This document shows positions 24,701 through 37,122 of a DNA stretch of 64,000 nucleotides, in pieces. The translations under genes and the position numbers were made by a program. This stretch comes from Rotaria socialis (taxonomy: Eukaryota; Rotifera; Eurotatoria; Philodinida; Philodinidae), in contig CAJNYU010003131.1 of the NCBI GenBank assembly GCA_905331475.1, positions 62,001 through 126,000 on the forward strand, written 5' to 3'. The notes beneath the pieces are model-generated. The model worked only from the letters and a program-made list of their open reading frames with translations, ran no database searches and had not been told where the DNA came from. Position 1 is the stretch's first letter; each line of letters starts with the position of its first letter.

Positions 24701-27700
24701 AAAAACTTCTTGGCTTTATCTTTTTCTATCTTAAATATTTGAAGAGATAGAAAATGTCTCTTGACTACTCAATATTCACACACGGGCATACATTTTTTTA
24801 CGAAGGTATTATCTACTCCTGTATAAAAGCTGCTAACAGTAGGCAAACATGGACGCGCGGAATGAAAGAGCCGATTTCAAGAAAGATATGACTTTTCGTT
24901 TAAAAAATCTAATCTGTGGTCTCCCTCAGGGTCCTAAGGATAAAATATTTTTATTCTAAATTTTTTTAACGGATTAGTCTCAGCCGCTAATTTTCCTATA
25001 TTTGAGATACCAACGCTTTACTTCACAAATCCACGTAGATTTCGTTGAAATCCCAGAGAAACACCCAGGAACCTTCCCTCGTTAGATTGTAAAATTCATT
25101 GGATATTAAGAAAGATCTGAAGTCATCTCTGGAAACCTTAAAAAAGCAGCTATTGGCCAAACGGTACATGAATATTCAATATATACTGTTTGAAAATCAG
25201 CTCTTTCGATGCAGAATGTTTTTTCTATCAAAATGTATGAGAACAACTTAGATATTCAAATCTTTTCCTATCGATAAATGCCACATACCGCCACAATTGT
25301 GCATGTAGTTATAAGTAATGCGTTTTTTTCAGTCTTGTGGTGTAACTTTTGGGATTTATCGGTGAGATTTTATTACCAGGTAAGTAATTGAATTGGATCT
25401 TTCTAATGAAACTGTTATCCGCTTAAAGTCGGTGTTTAGTAAAGCTTTTTCTCCCCAATGCTACTTTTGGAACCGGATTTCTGACCGATATTCGATAGTT
25501 TCAAACAGAGTAATCCTCCTTTGGCTAAAAATAAGTATTATGCTTTGAATAAGTATAAATTCTAAGTCGAACTAAGTGTTTCCAATTATTGCTTCTGTAA
25601 CTTTTGCTTTCAGTCCGATTTTCACCCCTGATCTTGCAGGGTTACATGAAGAATATTAATTTATTCACAACAGTTATTTGATTGATTATTAATTGGCCTG
25701 TTTTTATCTCAAACATCGTTCCCAAAGTTTGGAACTTTTTTCACATTGCCCACATGACTTTTGGTTAAGTTAATTTTCTTGTTTATCTATGACACTGGCC
25801 AGGAGTAAAAGTCTGACTGAAAACAAAAGTTGCACAAGCGATGAGATCGACTCACAGTTGGTGCTGGCTTCATATACAATATTTGCTTCAAGCAAGATTC
25901 GGATTATTTATTCTATTTGAAACTATCGAATATCGTTCAGAAATGAGAAAAATCCGTTTCCAAGAGAATTGTGAAGGTATGTAGCATTTATCGATAGAAA
26001 AAGATTTGAATATCTAAGTTGTTCTCATACATTTTGATAGAAAAAACATTCTGCATCGAAAGAGCTGATTTTCAAACAGTATATATTGAATATTTCATGT
26101 ACCTTTGGACCAATAGCTATTTTTTAAGGCTTCCAGAGATGACTGCAGATTTTTCTTGATATCCAATGAATTTTATAATCTAAAATATTATTTATGATCA
26201 CGAAACTTAACATTATCGAAATGTAACTACTTGCACTAAAACCAGAACAAAAAGGTTTTCCGATCGCTAACGCGGGCCTCAACACCAGATGTTAAAAATT
26301 GATTTTTCATAAAATACACCATAAAATTGTGAAAAATAATCAGAATTCAATGATGATTCTCAAGCTAATAAAATTAAGCGCAGATTTTTTGACCCATGAA
26401 TATCGTATTTTGTACAATTTATTTTCGGTACCTGAGAGGAGGAGCAAGTTTTTGAAAATTCAATGGTGATAAAACGAAAAACAAATTTCTTAAAAACAAT
26501 CAGAGTTCAGTGTTAGTTCTCACACTATTATAATAGAAGGTCAAACGTTTTTGTATAGCATTCCGTAGTTTGATATACGTTTAATTTTGAAGAACGTTTT
26601 TCTTTTTCTGTTGGCTTTATTGTTGTGAAATAAATCTCATTCAAATTGTGTGAATAATCCAATGAAAATTTCACCTCTACGATTAAAAATGAAAGTAGTT
26701 TTCGCGAATCATTTCCATACGACTGAAGTAAATTTCAGTATAGCAAAAGGTGCTGACGTGCTAGGGGTTCCAAACCTGCACTTTTCACCTTGGGTAAAAT
26801 ACGGTTAGATGAGATTCAGGGAATTTTATCAGAGGATCTTTGCCTGCTCTACTTGCAATCGAACAATTCAATTTTCTAATCACATCTGTTTTGTTTTCAG
26901 TGAAAATTTCAAATTTGATGCGTGTCTTATGTTCTGATGCGGTTCAAGACCCAACAAAAATTGAACAATATGTTCTAAATCAAATGGCACAACGTATCAA
27001 GTGAGTTTAGTTCTATTTATTTTTTAACTGAAAGCACAATATAATATTGTATTTTAGAAATCACGAAGCAACCAATGCTGCCAGAAAATTATCTGCTGAA
27101 CAACGTCGTGAAAAGAAAACAAAACGGACAACCGAAGATACAACAACGGGTGTTCATGCTTCGGTCTATCGTGTTCGTCATTTAGAAGATGCAGCTAAAC
27201 GATTTAAAGTTGAAACTAATTGCAAACAGCTGCATATGACTGGTTGTGTTGTTCTTTGTAAAGACATAAACATCATTGTAGTTGAAGGAGGTACAGTGAT
27301 CAATTAGCCAAAAATATAAAAAAACATATTTCCGTTGCATGTATTTTATAGGGCCAAAACAGCAGAAGAAATTTCGTCGTCTAATGCTTAATCGAATAAA
27401 ATGGAATTCAACAGGCAAAAATCAAAGCCATATGGAAGATGGTATGTATTAGTTATTTCCCATTCTTTTTAGTCAATTAAAACATCATTTTTCTTTAAAT
27501 TTAGATGGAAATGACGAGCAGGATAAAGAACAAAATAAATGTGTACTTCTTTGGCAGGTAAGAAAAGATAGATTTTTAGTTAAATTTTCTTTTATAAATT
27601 ATTTTCGATTTTCTAGGGTACAGTAAAAGAACGTTCATTTGGTGAAATTAAATTTAAATCATGTCCAACAGAAAATTTTGCACGAGAACATTTTCGTCGT

Positions 27701-27766
27701 CATGGTGTAGAGCATTATTGGGATATTGGACACAATGATTCAGTGCTTGATGCATCTACTTATTGA
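21797..27766 (+). CDS. PRPF3: U4/U6 snRNP splicing factor PRPF3
   Basis: Component of the U4/U6.U5 tri-snRNP, needed to assemble the spliceosome in the nucleus. Starts at ATG 21797 ([10 protein letters not shown]) and spans roughly a dozen short exons; stop at 27764-27766. The PRP3 core is clear: [67 protein letters not shown], then [10 protein letters not shown] and QDPTKIE. The C-terminal DUF1115 part follows: [47 protein letters not shown] and EHYWDIG. The Pro-Thr pair mutated in human RP18 retinitis pigmentosa lies in the conserved DPTK. The model lacks the N-terminal PWI domain of vertebrate PRPF3 and is about 500 residues against 683. One intron (23113-26900) is 3.8 kb because of inserted elements; its edges are normal and keep the frame (PPEPK / VKISN). 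Confidence 0.95.
23541..26384. mobile_element. Outer inverted-repeat (foldback-type) DNA element
   Basis: Long inverted repeats of about 410 bp bound this element inside the PRPF3 intron. The right arm (about 25978-26384) is continuous. The left arm is split into 23541-23744 and 25085-25289 by a second element. Arm identity looks about 90% by eye, including long phrases such as the one around CTGGTGTTGAGGCCCGCGTTAG. A weaker inverted match continues inward (25481-25510 against 25917-25950), so the right arm has probably lost about 160 bp. The outermost boundary is soft: the first bases of the arms no longer pair, and sequence just beyond the right end (26420-26540) looks like a diverged repeat of the arm end. 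No transposase frame is left, so it is non-autonomous; the family is not assigned. Confidence 0.75.
23745..25081. mobile_element. Inner TIR element with TTA target duplication
   Basis: A 1,337-bp element with terminal inverted repeats of about 169 bp (23745-23912 and 24913-25081), starting CGAGGGAAGGT and ending ACCTTCCCTCG. It is flanked on both sides by TTA (23742-23744 and 25082-25084). The intact right arm of the outer element has this site once, without the insert, which fixes both edges and shows a 3-bp target duplication. TTA duplications are typical of PIF/Harbinger DNA transposons, so this is probably a non-autonomous member; the tips do not settle the family. The 1 kb interior has no long open frame. 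Confidence 0.8.
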
Positions 27767-29795
27767 AAAAAAAGCTGACGTTTTTGTTTTCTATGTAAAT
27801 TTATAAATGGATCAAAAGGAAAATCGCGTGTTTAAGTCATGGCTACGATCTATTTAAATATATCTGATGGCGTCGGATTCGACCTGTAATACCTATATTT
27901 TGTCGGGAAAATATCTGAAGACGTGTGTTCTTGACAGTACATAATTTTCAAGTATCATTAGACAGAAACTTTTCAATGAGAGTTATAGTCAGGAGTCTTA
28001 AGTTTCTCCAAAACAATTTTCAGTCCAGTTGGATAGAGCTTGATGGAAATCGTTAAGGTACCAGGATGTGGCTCTCTGGAAGAACTCGCACAAATCTATT
28101 TCGATTTTTTCTCAAACATGTGTTTCCTTACTTTTTGTGCTCCATCGGTGGTAAACATTTGAGTTCCACGATCGATTGTACCATCTTCGATAATTAGACA
28201 CGGTCAAAAAGACTGGCGGATCGTTAAATAAAACAAAATGAAAGGTTACTCATTTCTTCTTGAAGAAATTATTTGGAAAACGAAATCAAATGAAGAGAAA
28301 AAAATATTTTACCTGTTTCGGAATTTCTATAAGATAAAAAATCACAATAGATACATGCAATATTGCAATAATTAGTGTTTAACTCATACGATACTGTCGT
28401 CTGTGTATAGCGCGAATAAGATAAATTTTTTTCTTTAAAATTATTGTTCTCTTTCAATAATTTGATCTACAAGGGGAACATGACGACGAGTAAAATTATG
28501 AGAACAGTTGTCTTTTATAGCTTTTTTCGCCAAATACAACACAATGCAATAGGAAACACGAAATTGTTTGTAATGAATATTATTTTCATATATGATAGCA
28601 GAACCGTTTGGTTCACAGCAAAATTCATTGCCATTTTGAATAACATTTCAACACTGTTTGAGTGTTTTAGAAGTAAATTATTGCTTTAACTTTTGATAAT
28701 AAGCTTTTCTAGGGTAACTATTTATGTATATATATATATATGTATCTTTAGTTGATTAAAATTGTTGTTTATCGAATACAAATGATGATTATGATCAAAA
28801 CCTGTTTGTCTTGTTCCTATTCATTGTTATTGAATTATGAAAAAATTTTCCTTCTCGAAATTTATTTTCTGCATCAACACTTTTTGTGTACTCAAAAAGT
28901 GAGTACACTCTAGATTCGGTCAGTGTGTCCGTCCGTCTGTTAACACGATAATTCTTGAAAGCCTCATCCAATTGTCATGAAATTTTGTAAACACAATGAT
29001 CTCATCAATATCTCAGTCGAGTTCGAAGATCAATCGGATGCGAATCCGGATGTTTCCGCATTTTTTTATATAATAACATTTATTCAGCGATACACTTTTA
29101 TTAAATAGCATTAAAAAAAACTTTCTATAGATCCAATTATGTTATTAGTTTTGATCAGTTTTCCTTTTTTCTAATGTCCCTCATGATTATTGATAGTTAA
29201 TGATAGCACGCACAACATCGACCAATATACTTTCGATCGCATTCAAAAATATATGCTTGAGCAATATGTTATTGCGAAGAGTAAAGTCCTACATGGTAAG
29301 ACTTGTTCGTCCCATAACAGTGCAGTACTTTAGTGAACAATAAGCGGAATTATTTGCCAAATTGATATTAACGACTTTTTAAGGTCTGATCTAAAAGAAT
29401 GATATTATAGCGATAGTCATTAACAGAAATTTTCTGTTGTTATATATAAACGCTAACTTTTTTTTTATACCGGATGTAACAAAATTTGTGCGACATTTGC
29501 TGTTTTGCAAATAACTCTCTTCGGATACATGATAAAACGTAGACGGTGTGGGTTTCAATGAAGTAAATAGCTGCACACACCCTCAACATTTGATTTAAAA
29601 ATCCGTCGTAAATTAATTGTTATGAAAAAATATGCTTAATAAATTGATATCTCTATATTATTATTCTCTTTATTGAATTCATTTAGATCAAAGCAAGAAG
29701 AAAAACGATTAAATGACAGTATTAAAAAAAATAGGACAAGAAACGAATGGAAATATTTTTAAACAAATATCCAAACATAAAATTTTCATTATGAT
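27767..29795. other. Convergent intergenic region, PRPF3 / ERM 3' ends
   Basis: About 2 kb with no supported gene; the short frames at 28269-28457, 28444-28689 and 29391-29576 lack known motifs. It includes a (TA)n run near 28724-28742 and the paired hairpins at 28878-28909 listed separately. Confidence 0.45.
28878..28909. repeat. Two overlapping hairpins, possible mobile-element end
   Basis: CACTTTTTG...CAAAAAGTG (28878-28901) and GTGTACTC...GAGTACAC (about 28885-28909) are each perfect stems and cannot both form at once. They are followed at 28928 by TGTCCGTCCGTCTGT and about 120 bp of non-coding sequence. Similar CCGTCCGTCTGT strings recur in dispersed repeats of many invertebrates; I cannot assign a family. 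Confidence 0.4.
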
Positions 29796-32700
29796 TCACA
29801 TAGCTTCAAATTCATCGATGCGTCGTTTGACTAAATGAAGATTAATTTAAATAAAACGAATTAAACAAAAACAAAAATGACTCACCAGTTCCTTCACGTA
29901 TTTTCTGCAATGTTTTATATTTATCAATACCTTTGTCAGTTGTATTTTCTCGAGAAATTTTATCTTCGCGTGTATCTGCTTGTTGTTGTCGTTGTACAAG
30001 ACTCTTTCGTTCAGCCTATAGTAACATAATATAAGAATAATTTATCTCTGTACTTTCATTTTCCAAAATAAAAACTGAGAAACTAACGGGATCGTATTTT
30101 ACGTGTCCAAACTCAAAGGTACGCTGTAAGAAAAAAAGGGTTTATGAAGGTGCAACGTGACACATACCCTTTTCCCATTTTTCAAAATATCTGACAAATC
30201 CTTTTTCCAAATCATAAACCTAAAAATCGTTTATTATCTTAGTCATGTACGGTAAAAAATGGGTTTATGACAGGTTGCACCTTCATAAACCCTTTTTTTT
30301 TGTTAAATACCCTATCAAAAACGCTTTTTTCCGTTTATTATTCTGCGGATTTTTTTACAGCGTACTTTGTCTCGGAATAATTTAATATTTTATTCAGGTA
30401 AACGATCTCTATCGATGATTCTAACTAGGATACGAATCACTTTTGAAAGCCTGTCTGTATCAGTAGCAAATCATTCTGCACGAATGAGAGAAAAATAATT
30501 AAAAATGCTACATACTTCAAGTTTTTGTGTTCTATTTTGATCTCTTGTCGTTGTAGTTGTACGCATATCTTCATGAGTGGATCCCTTTCCCATTGTATCG
30601 AAGCCTACAGGTAGAAAAATTACAAAAATGGAAAAGAAAAGATGTATTGTGTTTTAATTGCTTTGTTCTTTACGATGTGTGCTATTTTCGTCTTCATCAC
30701 TGTCAGTATCGGCAGGCATTGCATATTCTTCAGATCCTTCTTTAAAGCCATTATCGTAGCTCTTTTTAGCTTGAAGAATCTAAACAGTATCAGATGAAAA
30801 ATTCATCTTTTATATTTCCGATGTTATATCGACATAAACACTCATATCCCCAAAGTAGCCCGGAGAAAAGATGGCTGAAATCGAATGAATTATATTTAAA
30901 AAATTCGTTGACTTAGGCCGATGCGTCAAAGTCCGACTTTATTATGAGAGTAATACTAGAGCAAGATTGATTATCGATTTCGAAAAGTTCTATTAATTAG
31001 GAGAAGAAACCAATGGAAATTCAATAAACACCTACTCTCATTTGTGTTTCTCGTAAATCTTCTTCAATTTGACGCGCTTCATTCTCTTTTCGTTGAGCTT
31101 CTTGAGCGTTTTCTTCGGCTAATAAACAAGTTTTTTCAATTTCTTGTACCTTGGAAACAATATATAAAAGTGTTCTTTTTCTGAACTTTTTGTAAGCATA
31201 AATCTAAGAAACATGCTAACTACGGTTTATCAGTTAAATAAAAAGTTTTCTATTATACATGCTATCTTTAGTTTTTCTATTATGTGAGTCATGCTTGTTT
31301 ATCTACATACTAATAGGGTGTGCTATAAATATTTATACCCAAAAACAAACAGGATTGTCCAAACGCCATAATCGCTGAAAACATAAAATAAAAAATGTTA
31401 ATCCAATAATCGATTTCAACTATCTCGAGGTTTGATCTGATTTTAAGATTTTCCAGTTTTCTTTCGATCAAACGGATGGATGAGTCCTATTTATGGGTTT
31501 AGCGTCTACTACGAATGAACATGTAGAGTGAAGATTAAGAATTCATTCGTCATTTAGTATTCAACGCTAAAGATTCCTATAGAATTTGATAGGATTTTAT
31601 CAGATACCGAATGTTGAGAACAAAGAAATAACTCTCATAGTTACAACTTAGAACAGTACTTTTTTTCTTATGACACAAGAAGAAACTTCTACATAGATTC
31701 CTGTTTCATGATAAAATTTGATAAATAGATTAAACATACAGCTTTTTCTCTTTCGGCTTTTTCATAACGAGTTCGTTCCGATGCTCTTCGATGTTCTCTA
31801 TCAGCTTCTTGTTGTGCTCGTTGTAAATGTAATTGTGCTTTTTCAGCTTTTCGACGTTTATCATCGGATTCTTTTGCTCGGTGGTTTTGTTCGTCAATGG
31901 CTTAAAATCAAACAAAAAAATATAATGAACTTCACATTAAAAAAAACAAGAGCATTAGGGAGCAAACAATCAATAGAATTCAAAATCATTTTCTTTTTCA
32001 TAAAACTATCTTACATCCAGCCGTAGAAGACTGGGACGATCGTCTTGATGAGTTTTCTAGAATACATTAGACATTGAGATCCGTTTTCTATTCTACAAAC
32101 CTTGTCTAATAAGTTGCGTACTTCGTTCCAGACCATCAATTTTTTGCTGTAAACTTTCACGTTCTTGTTCCGCTTGTTTGCGACGTTCAATTTCGACTCG
32201 AACACGTTCTCTACGAATGCAACAAAATAGAATTTATTTTAAAATCTTTTCCAATCATACCGTTCTTTATTACGCGCTCGTTTTTCTGCTGCTGCTTGAG
32301 CTTTCATTTGTGCTACTTCTGTTGTCTCTGGGTTTCGGCGACGCACATACAACTCATGATTCTTCTCACAAAAAGATAAAATTTGACGATTAGCAGAAAT
32401 TCTCGTTGTCGTAAAAACAAAGTCAGGAGATTGATTGTCGGCTGGTTGTATGATAAATTTTTTATCCTTGAACAATACAGTTCGTATTTCAATCCATGGA
32501 AAGCCAAGTTTAGGTATTAATCTTAATGAATAAATGGTAATTTAACTAAAGATACCTTAAGAAATTTTACTTGTCTCGTCTATCGTAGATATTAATACCG
32601 ATTGCGTCGACACCAAGAAGAAGAGCAGTACCCTTTTGATTTTGAATTTCAAAATAAGATATGCCAAACATCTCAAGATCTTGAGCAACTTTCAGATATT

Positions 32701-34712
32701 CAATCATTGCTTCTTCTCTAAAACATTCAATCATCAAATTATTTCCTGCAATAAAAAATTTTCTCTAATGTAGATCTAGATAGATCTTCTATAGCTGTAT
32801 GACCAGACTAGCATCATGTACTCTTCTAATATACAAGAAATTTTCGAGATCATTCTTAAAAATAGCAGATTGAAAACTTGCCAAGAAAATCAAGGCTTCG
32901 TATATAACAGAGTTTAAAAAAAACTATAATCTCACTTCATTAGTCCTTCATGTTCTTTCCACCAATTCACCACACGTTTTACCCATTCTTCGCTTGATAA
33001 TTGAAATTGATTGCCAACACGCTGAGGTAAAAGTCGTTCGTTAGTTAATGATCCTGGTGGATATTTATTTTCATCATAATCTCCATATTTAACTTGCATT
33101 GCGTACGAAGCAAGTAGAACACATGTTTCGGGTGGACAATAGATTAAATCATCAAGAATTAACTGTTTTACTTGAAGGAAAAAAAGACTCTAGAATTCAA
33201 AGTACTATATCTTATTATGCGAAAATAATTTAATTAATTACAATGATGAGTCACAGATAAAGTTTTCAATGTCTCATAGATACTTAGAATTGTTATATAT
33301 CGAATAGTCTAGATGAAGGTTTATTACTTTAGCGGACGAAAAACTAATTGTAATTTTCGAAAGTGATGAGTCGGAAGGTGTAAAGTGTATCGTCTTATGA
33401 TTCGTTTTGATCTCAGCAGTGTTCAGACTTCCAAAAAAGGAAATTTTGGAAGTTTTGGAAATTTCAAGTACTTGTGTTCTAAATTGTTTGGTACTTCCCA
33501 AAATTATACAATTTCCGAAATTTCTGAAATTTCCAAAATTCTGTACAAAGCGAAATTTCTAAACTTTCAAATATTTTCAAAAAATTTTCATTTGCTTTGC
33601 TATGTAGTAATCGAGTTGATGGAAGCTTCGGAAATTTCTGTAATTTCCTTTTTCGGAAATCTGAACATACCTCTTTGATCTTATGAATCATGCGAGATAA
33701 TGCAACGAGTTGGAAAGACCACAGAACGAAGGGAAAGATAACTCTTCACGCGACTCGAACCACGTACCTTTCTGCTATCCGGGCAGATGTCCTCAACCAG
33801 TTAGGCTAGAAGAGACACTTTATCTTCGTCTTATGATCGGATAAGGATCAGATCGTAACATATCGCAACACGACTTGCATAAAATTCTGGATTTGATCCG
33901 AAGCAAAATTCAATTTTCAGATGGGCCCATAGCTTCGTTCATAGCAACAAGACACCAAGAGAAAGAAAGGAACAAACAACAATGTGCCTGGTCTCTTCTT
34001 CTTCATGAGTGCAAAATTCAGATTCTAACCGATAGTATTTGCCTAATCGGAAGGTCCCTCACTAACTGTAAAAGAAAATTTTCTTGAATCCTTTTATGCT
34101 TTAGTAATCCGACTGTGAATCTCACGAGAAGTCATGCTTTCCATACTTGAGTTATCTCTTCGATGAGTTCTTCTGACACATCTTCCGGATAGAATCGAGC
34201 AAGAAACCGAAAGTGTAATACTTGTGCGTGATCTTTCTGTACATTGTGACTAAGAATTTTTTTTTCAAGCTTAAGCCAACAACTAAATGATTTTGCATCC
34301 GTATATTCAAGACCAAAAAACCATGTTTCACGAAGGTTAATAATTCGAGCGACCTTAAAATTAAAATTAAATAGCAATACATCTTTCTTTTATAAATTCT
34401 TACTTGATCAAACAGCTGTTTACCAGTAACCTTCGGATCCATGATGAAGTTAAATTCATTGTTTACTGTTGTTACACATACTCTGAACTACGAATAAAAA
34501 AAATCAAGATAGTATTTTTTTAAATTGAACAAAAAATAATATTATGCCAAATAACCACTGTCTTTCTTATCGATTATATTTATAAGCAACTGTAGAAGCA
34601 TGTATTTTTTTTCATGAAGTTTTTTTTTTAAATAATAAAACAAAGATTGATCATGATGCATCCTTCTACGTTCCATATTCATTTAATTTTGACTTACAGG
34701 TTTAGGTGCCAT
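29796..34712 (-). CDS. ERM protein (ezrin/radixin/moesin family)
   Basis: Links cortical actin to the plasma membrane. Minus strand: exon 1 34698-34712 (MAPKP), exon 2 34404-34487, exon 3 34147-34353, exon 4 33189 to about 32937, then several more to the stop at 29796-29798. The FERM domain is complete: [40 protein letters not shown] and [21 protein letters not shown] lead in, and [15 protein letters not shown] with [16 protein letters not shown] close the FERM PH-like lobe. A long charged alpha-helix/coiled coil follows. The C-terminal actin-binding tail reads [12 protein letters not shown] and ends RRIDEFEAM. The Thr in KYKTL is the conserved activating phosphosite, which argues for a regulated ERM protein rather than merlin. 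Which vertebrate paralogue it corresponds to cannot be said. Intron 3 (957 bp) and one late intron carry inserted repeats. Confidence 0.93.
30131..30299. mobile_element. 169-bp MITE in an ERM intron
   Basis: Perfect 26-bp terminal inverted repeats (30131-30156 and 30274-30299), beginning AAAAAAAGGGTTTATGAAGG and continuing to TGCAAC. The interior has further GGGTTTATG-like stretches and no coding. No clear target duplication. Something similar but diverged appears near 60430-60540. Confidence 0.65.
33410..33670. repeat. Degenerate GAAATTTC-type simple repeat
   Basis: About 260 bp inside ERM intron 3 in which GGAAATTTC and TTTCCAAAA words recur in both orientations. It looks like an old satellite-like or foldback patch. 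Open frames on both strands here are by-products of the low complexity. Confidence 0.5.
33741..33815 (-). ncRNA. tRNA-like sequence, tRNA pseudogene or SINE head
   Basis: Read on the minus strand, 75 nt fold as a tRNA cloverleaf. A 7-bp acceptor stem (TCTCTTC with GAAGAGT) has one mismatch. The D arm lies in an A-box-like TAGCCTAACTGGTTGAGGA. The anticodon stem is a perfect 5 bp (TCTGC/GCAGA) around CCGGATA, and GGTTCGAGTC matches the B box. Faults are C instead of T at position 33, an extra base before the anticodon stem and an eight-base T loop. It is more likely a decayed tRNA or the 5' part of a tRNA-derived SINE than a working tRNA. It lies in ERM intron 3, same strand as the gene. Confidence 0.5.
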
Positions 34713-37122
34713 TTTAGTTTTTGTAATTATTTCGCAGTCTAATCGATTTTGTTTAAAAGTACTTCACACACAGAGGTATTCGTCTTGTTTATGCTCTCGC
34801 ACCAAATATATTTCGGAACGGTTATAAGCTTATCTAAAATGATAAAGATTAAATAGATGTGACGTTTTGTCAATGACAGTGTTACTATTTTTGAAATAGA
34901 AGAAGAAAAAAGGCTAAGCAAGTAGCGAGATGATTCATTGTAAACGAACAAATGGTGTCCTTCGAACTTCTCTCTAAATCGAATATATTGCCCGATTGAT
35001 GCGAGCTTGTTGAACAAGCGGGACAGACAGATATACGGGGATGGAACTGGTCTCTTTCGTTTTATCAGACCAGATGACAAACGAATATGAGGATTTATTA
35101 TGAATCACAATGTTATCAAAAGAGTTAGTAATCGATTAGTCAGAGAAAAGGATCAAATATATTTTAAGATTGAAAAGTAAGAAGGCACGCATGAGTATGT
35201 TGTCTCAAATATTTTCAAATCTAGCACAATGAAGATTCATGCAGGAAAAGAATGTAAAGTATTCTTTGTTTTGTTTGAAAAGTGACGTCTCACAAGGCCA
35301 CGTGAAAAAAAGCTGAATTTTAGTCATATTCTTATCATTTGTTCTTACATATTAGCGATTCGATAAAAGCAACCTTCAATTTGAAGACGAAAAAAACGGG
35401 ACAAAACTTAGCTTTGTCTCGTAGGTTTATCTTCGAACGCTTATCAAAGAGGAAAAAAACGTGATTCAGCGTTGTTAATTATTCTTTTCAAGAAATAGTG
35501 CGTCATCTTGAGTTCATGAACACCTAGCTGTACGAGTTTGTCTTTGTTCACTATAAACAAAAATGAATAGAATCGAAAATGGTATTTTTTTATAAATCAC
35601 TTATTTTCTTCGACATTTAGTTTATTCGTACTGATGAATAATCAGACTTCAATAAGATTATAATTAATGACTAATAGTTTTCTATTAATATGACGTAATT
35701 AATAAGTAGACTTACTTGATTGGGTGGCATAATGGTCTAAACTCATAGCATAGATTCTTTTCTTATTGTCGAACACATATGTAGAATGGAATCTCACGCT
35801 TACATATCGTAGTTATTACTACCATCTCAGTTTCACCAACAAAAATAACAAGCGAAAAAAAAATCGAGAAGATAAGACCACAGTGAAATTTTCTCGTATC
35901 TAAGACAAAAAAAAAAGAAGAAGTGTAAAAGAAATAACAGATACATACACTGTAGATAATAGAAAGGCGAACAGCGGTGTCGATGAAGATGGCTCGTATG
36001 ATTTCAACTATTAATTTATATTGTAGAAAAGAGAGAATTCTTCATCTACTTGTATCTATGATGATGGCGATGAAGAAAGAAAAGAACTACCAATAGGCAA
36101 ATGGTACTGCGAAACTACCCAGGCATCCATTCTAATGAGAAAGATTGTGTCAATTTCCTAGAAGCTGATCAGCTAGAACAAAAACAAATTTTTATAGAAT
36201 TTATCGAATTAATAAATATTATATGAGCCGAAAAAAGTGCTTTGTGAAATAATAATAAAATTTGTGTAGGCAAAATTATTGTGAAGAGTTATCCGTATCC
36301 TTACTTAAGTAGCAATTCAGATTAGATCGGTCTTTACGTTTTGGAACGCGACGTGAATTTAAATTCTTCACGAAATAGGAATAATTCATATGCGTAGGCT
36401 TAGTTACTATAATGATTATCGCGAAAAGATGACGTTCATATTGTTACTTAAAAACAATTAATCACGTGGTTTGAAGCAGTAGGACGAATGTGAGAACTGA
36501 AAGATTCAAAATTATTGTGATAGTAGCAAAAATACACGATGCATAATATTAATTTATAGCACGTGTTCACGTGTGATACAAGAGTAATGCAGAAAAATTC
36601 AGTTTTAAACAAGCATTCTTGCTTTTTGAAATTTGTCAAAGTAGAATAAATTTAACATGGTTGACTGCGATGAAAATTTTCGCCAAGCTGAGCAATAATA
36701 TTATATTCATACGCTGAACATCCGACAAGAGACTGATTCCAGAGGAAATGGTGTGCTATTTTGAGAATATTATTGCTGGAATAGAAGTAAAACGAACATG
36801 CAAAGCGAAGCACTGAATAGCACTGCCAAGTGATACTTGTATGATCGAATTTTTACTTATTATTAACGACAATCATAGTGGAAGATTCAGTAAGATTTTC
36901 ATCACTCGATATTAACTACAAGATATTTTTCTATTGCATCATACAGTGTACCCATAACTCATGGAGATGAAGTTGTCTGCGCAAGAACTATTGCAATTCC
37001 CATATCCTCTGTTCAAGCATTTTTCACTCTAGCTCACGCGTAAAAAACACTTTATTTTCGTTGAAACATCTACATTTATTTCACTGTATAAATATTTGCT
37101 GAATAGCATTCCCTTGTTTTTT
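34713..37122. other. Gene-free 2.4 kb upstream of ERM
   Basis: Upstream of the ERM gene and downstream of the dynein light chain. The minus-strand frame at 34739-35080 shows no domain and has no support from splicing context. AT-rich; it probably contains the ERM promoter. Nothing else recognised. Confidence 0.45.

Noticed and set aside
33741-33815. Functional tRNA
   Set aside because: C at position 33, an extra base before the anticodon stem and an eight-base T loop argue against a working tRNA; kept only as a tRNA-like feature.
34739-35080. 113-codon minus-strand frame upstream of ERM
   Set aside because: No domain or conserved motif; the region has the composition of ordinary intergenic DNA here.
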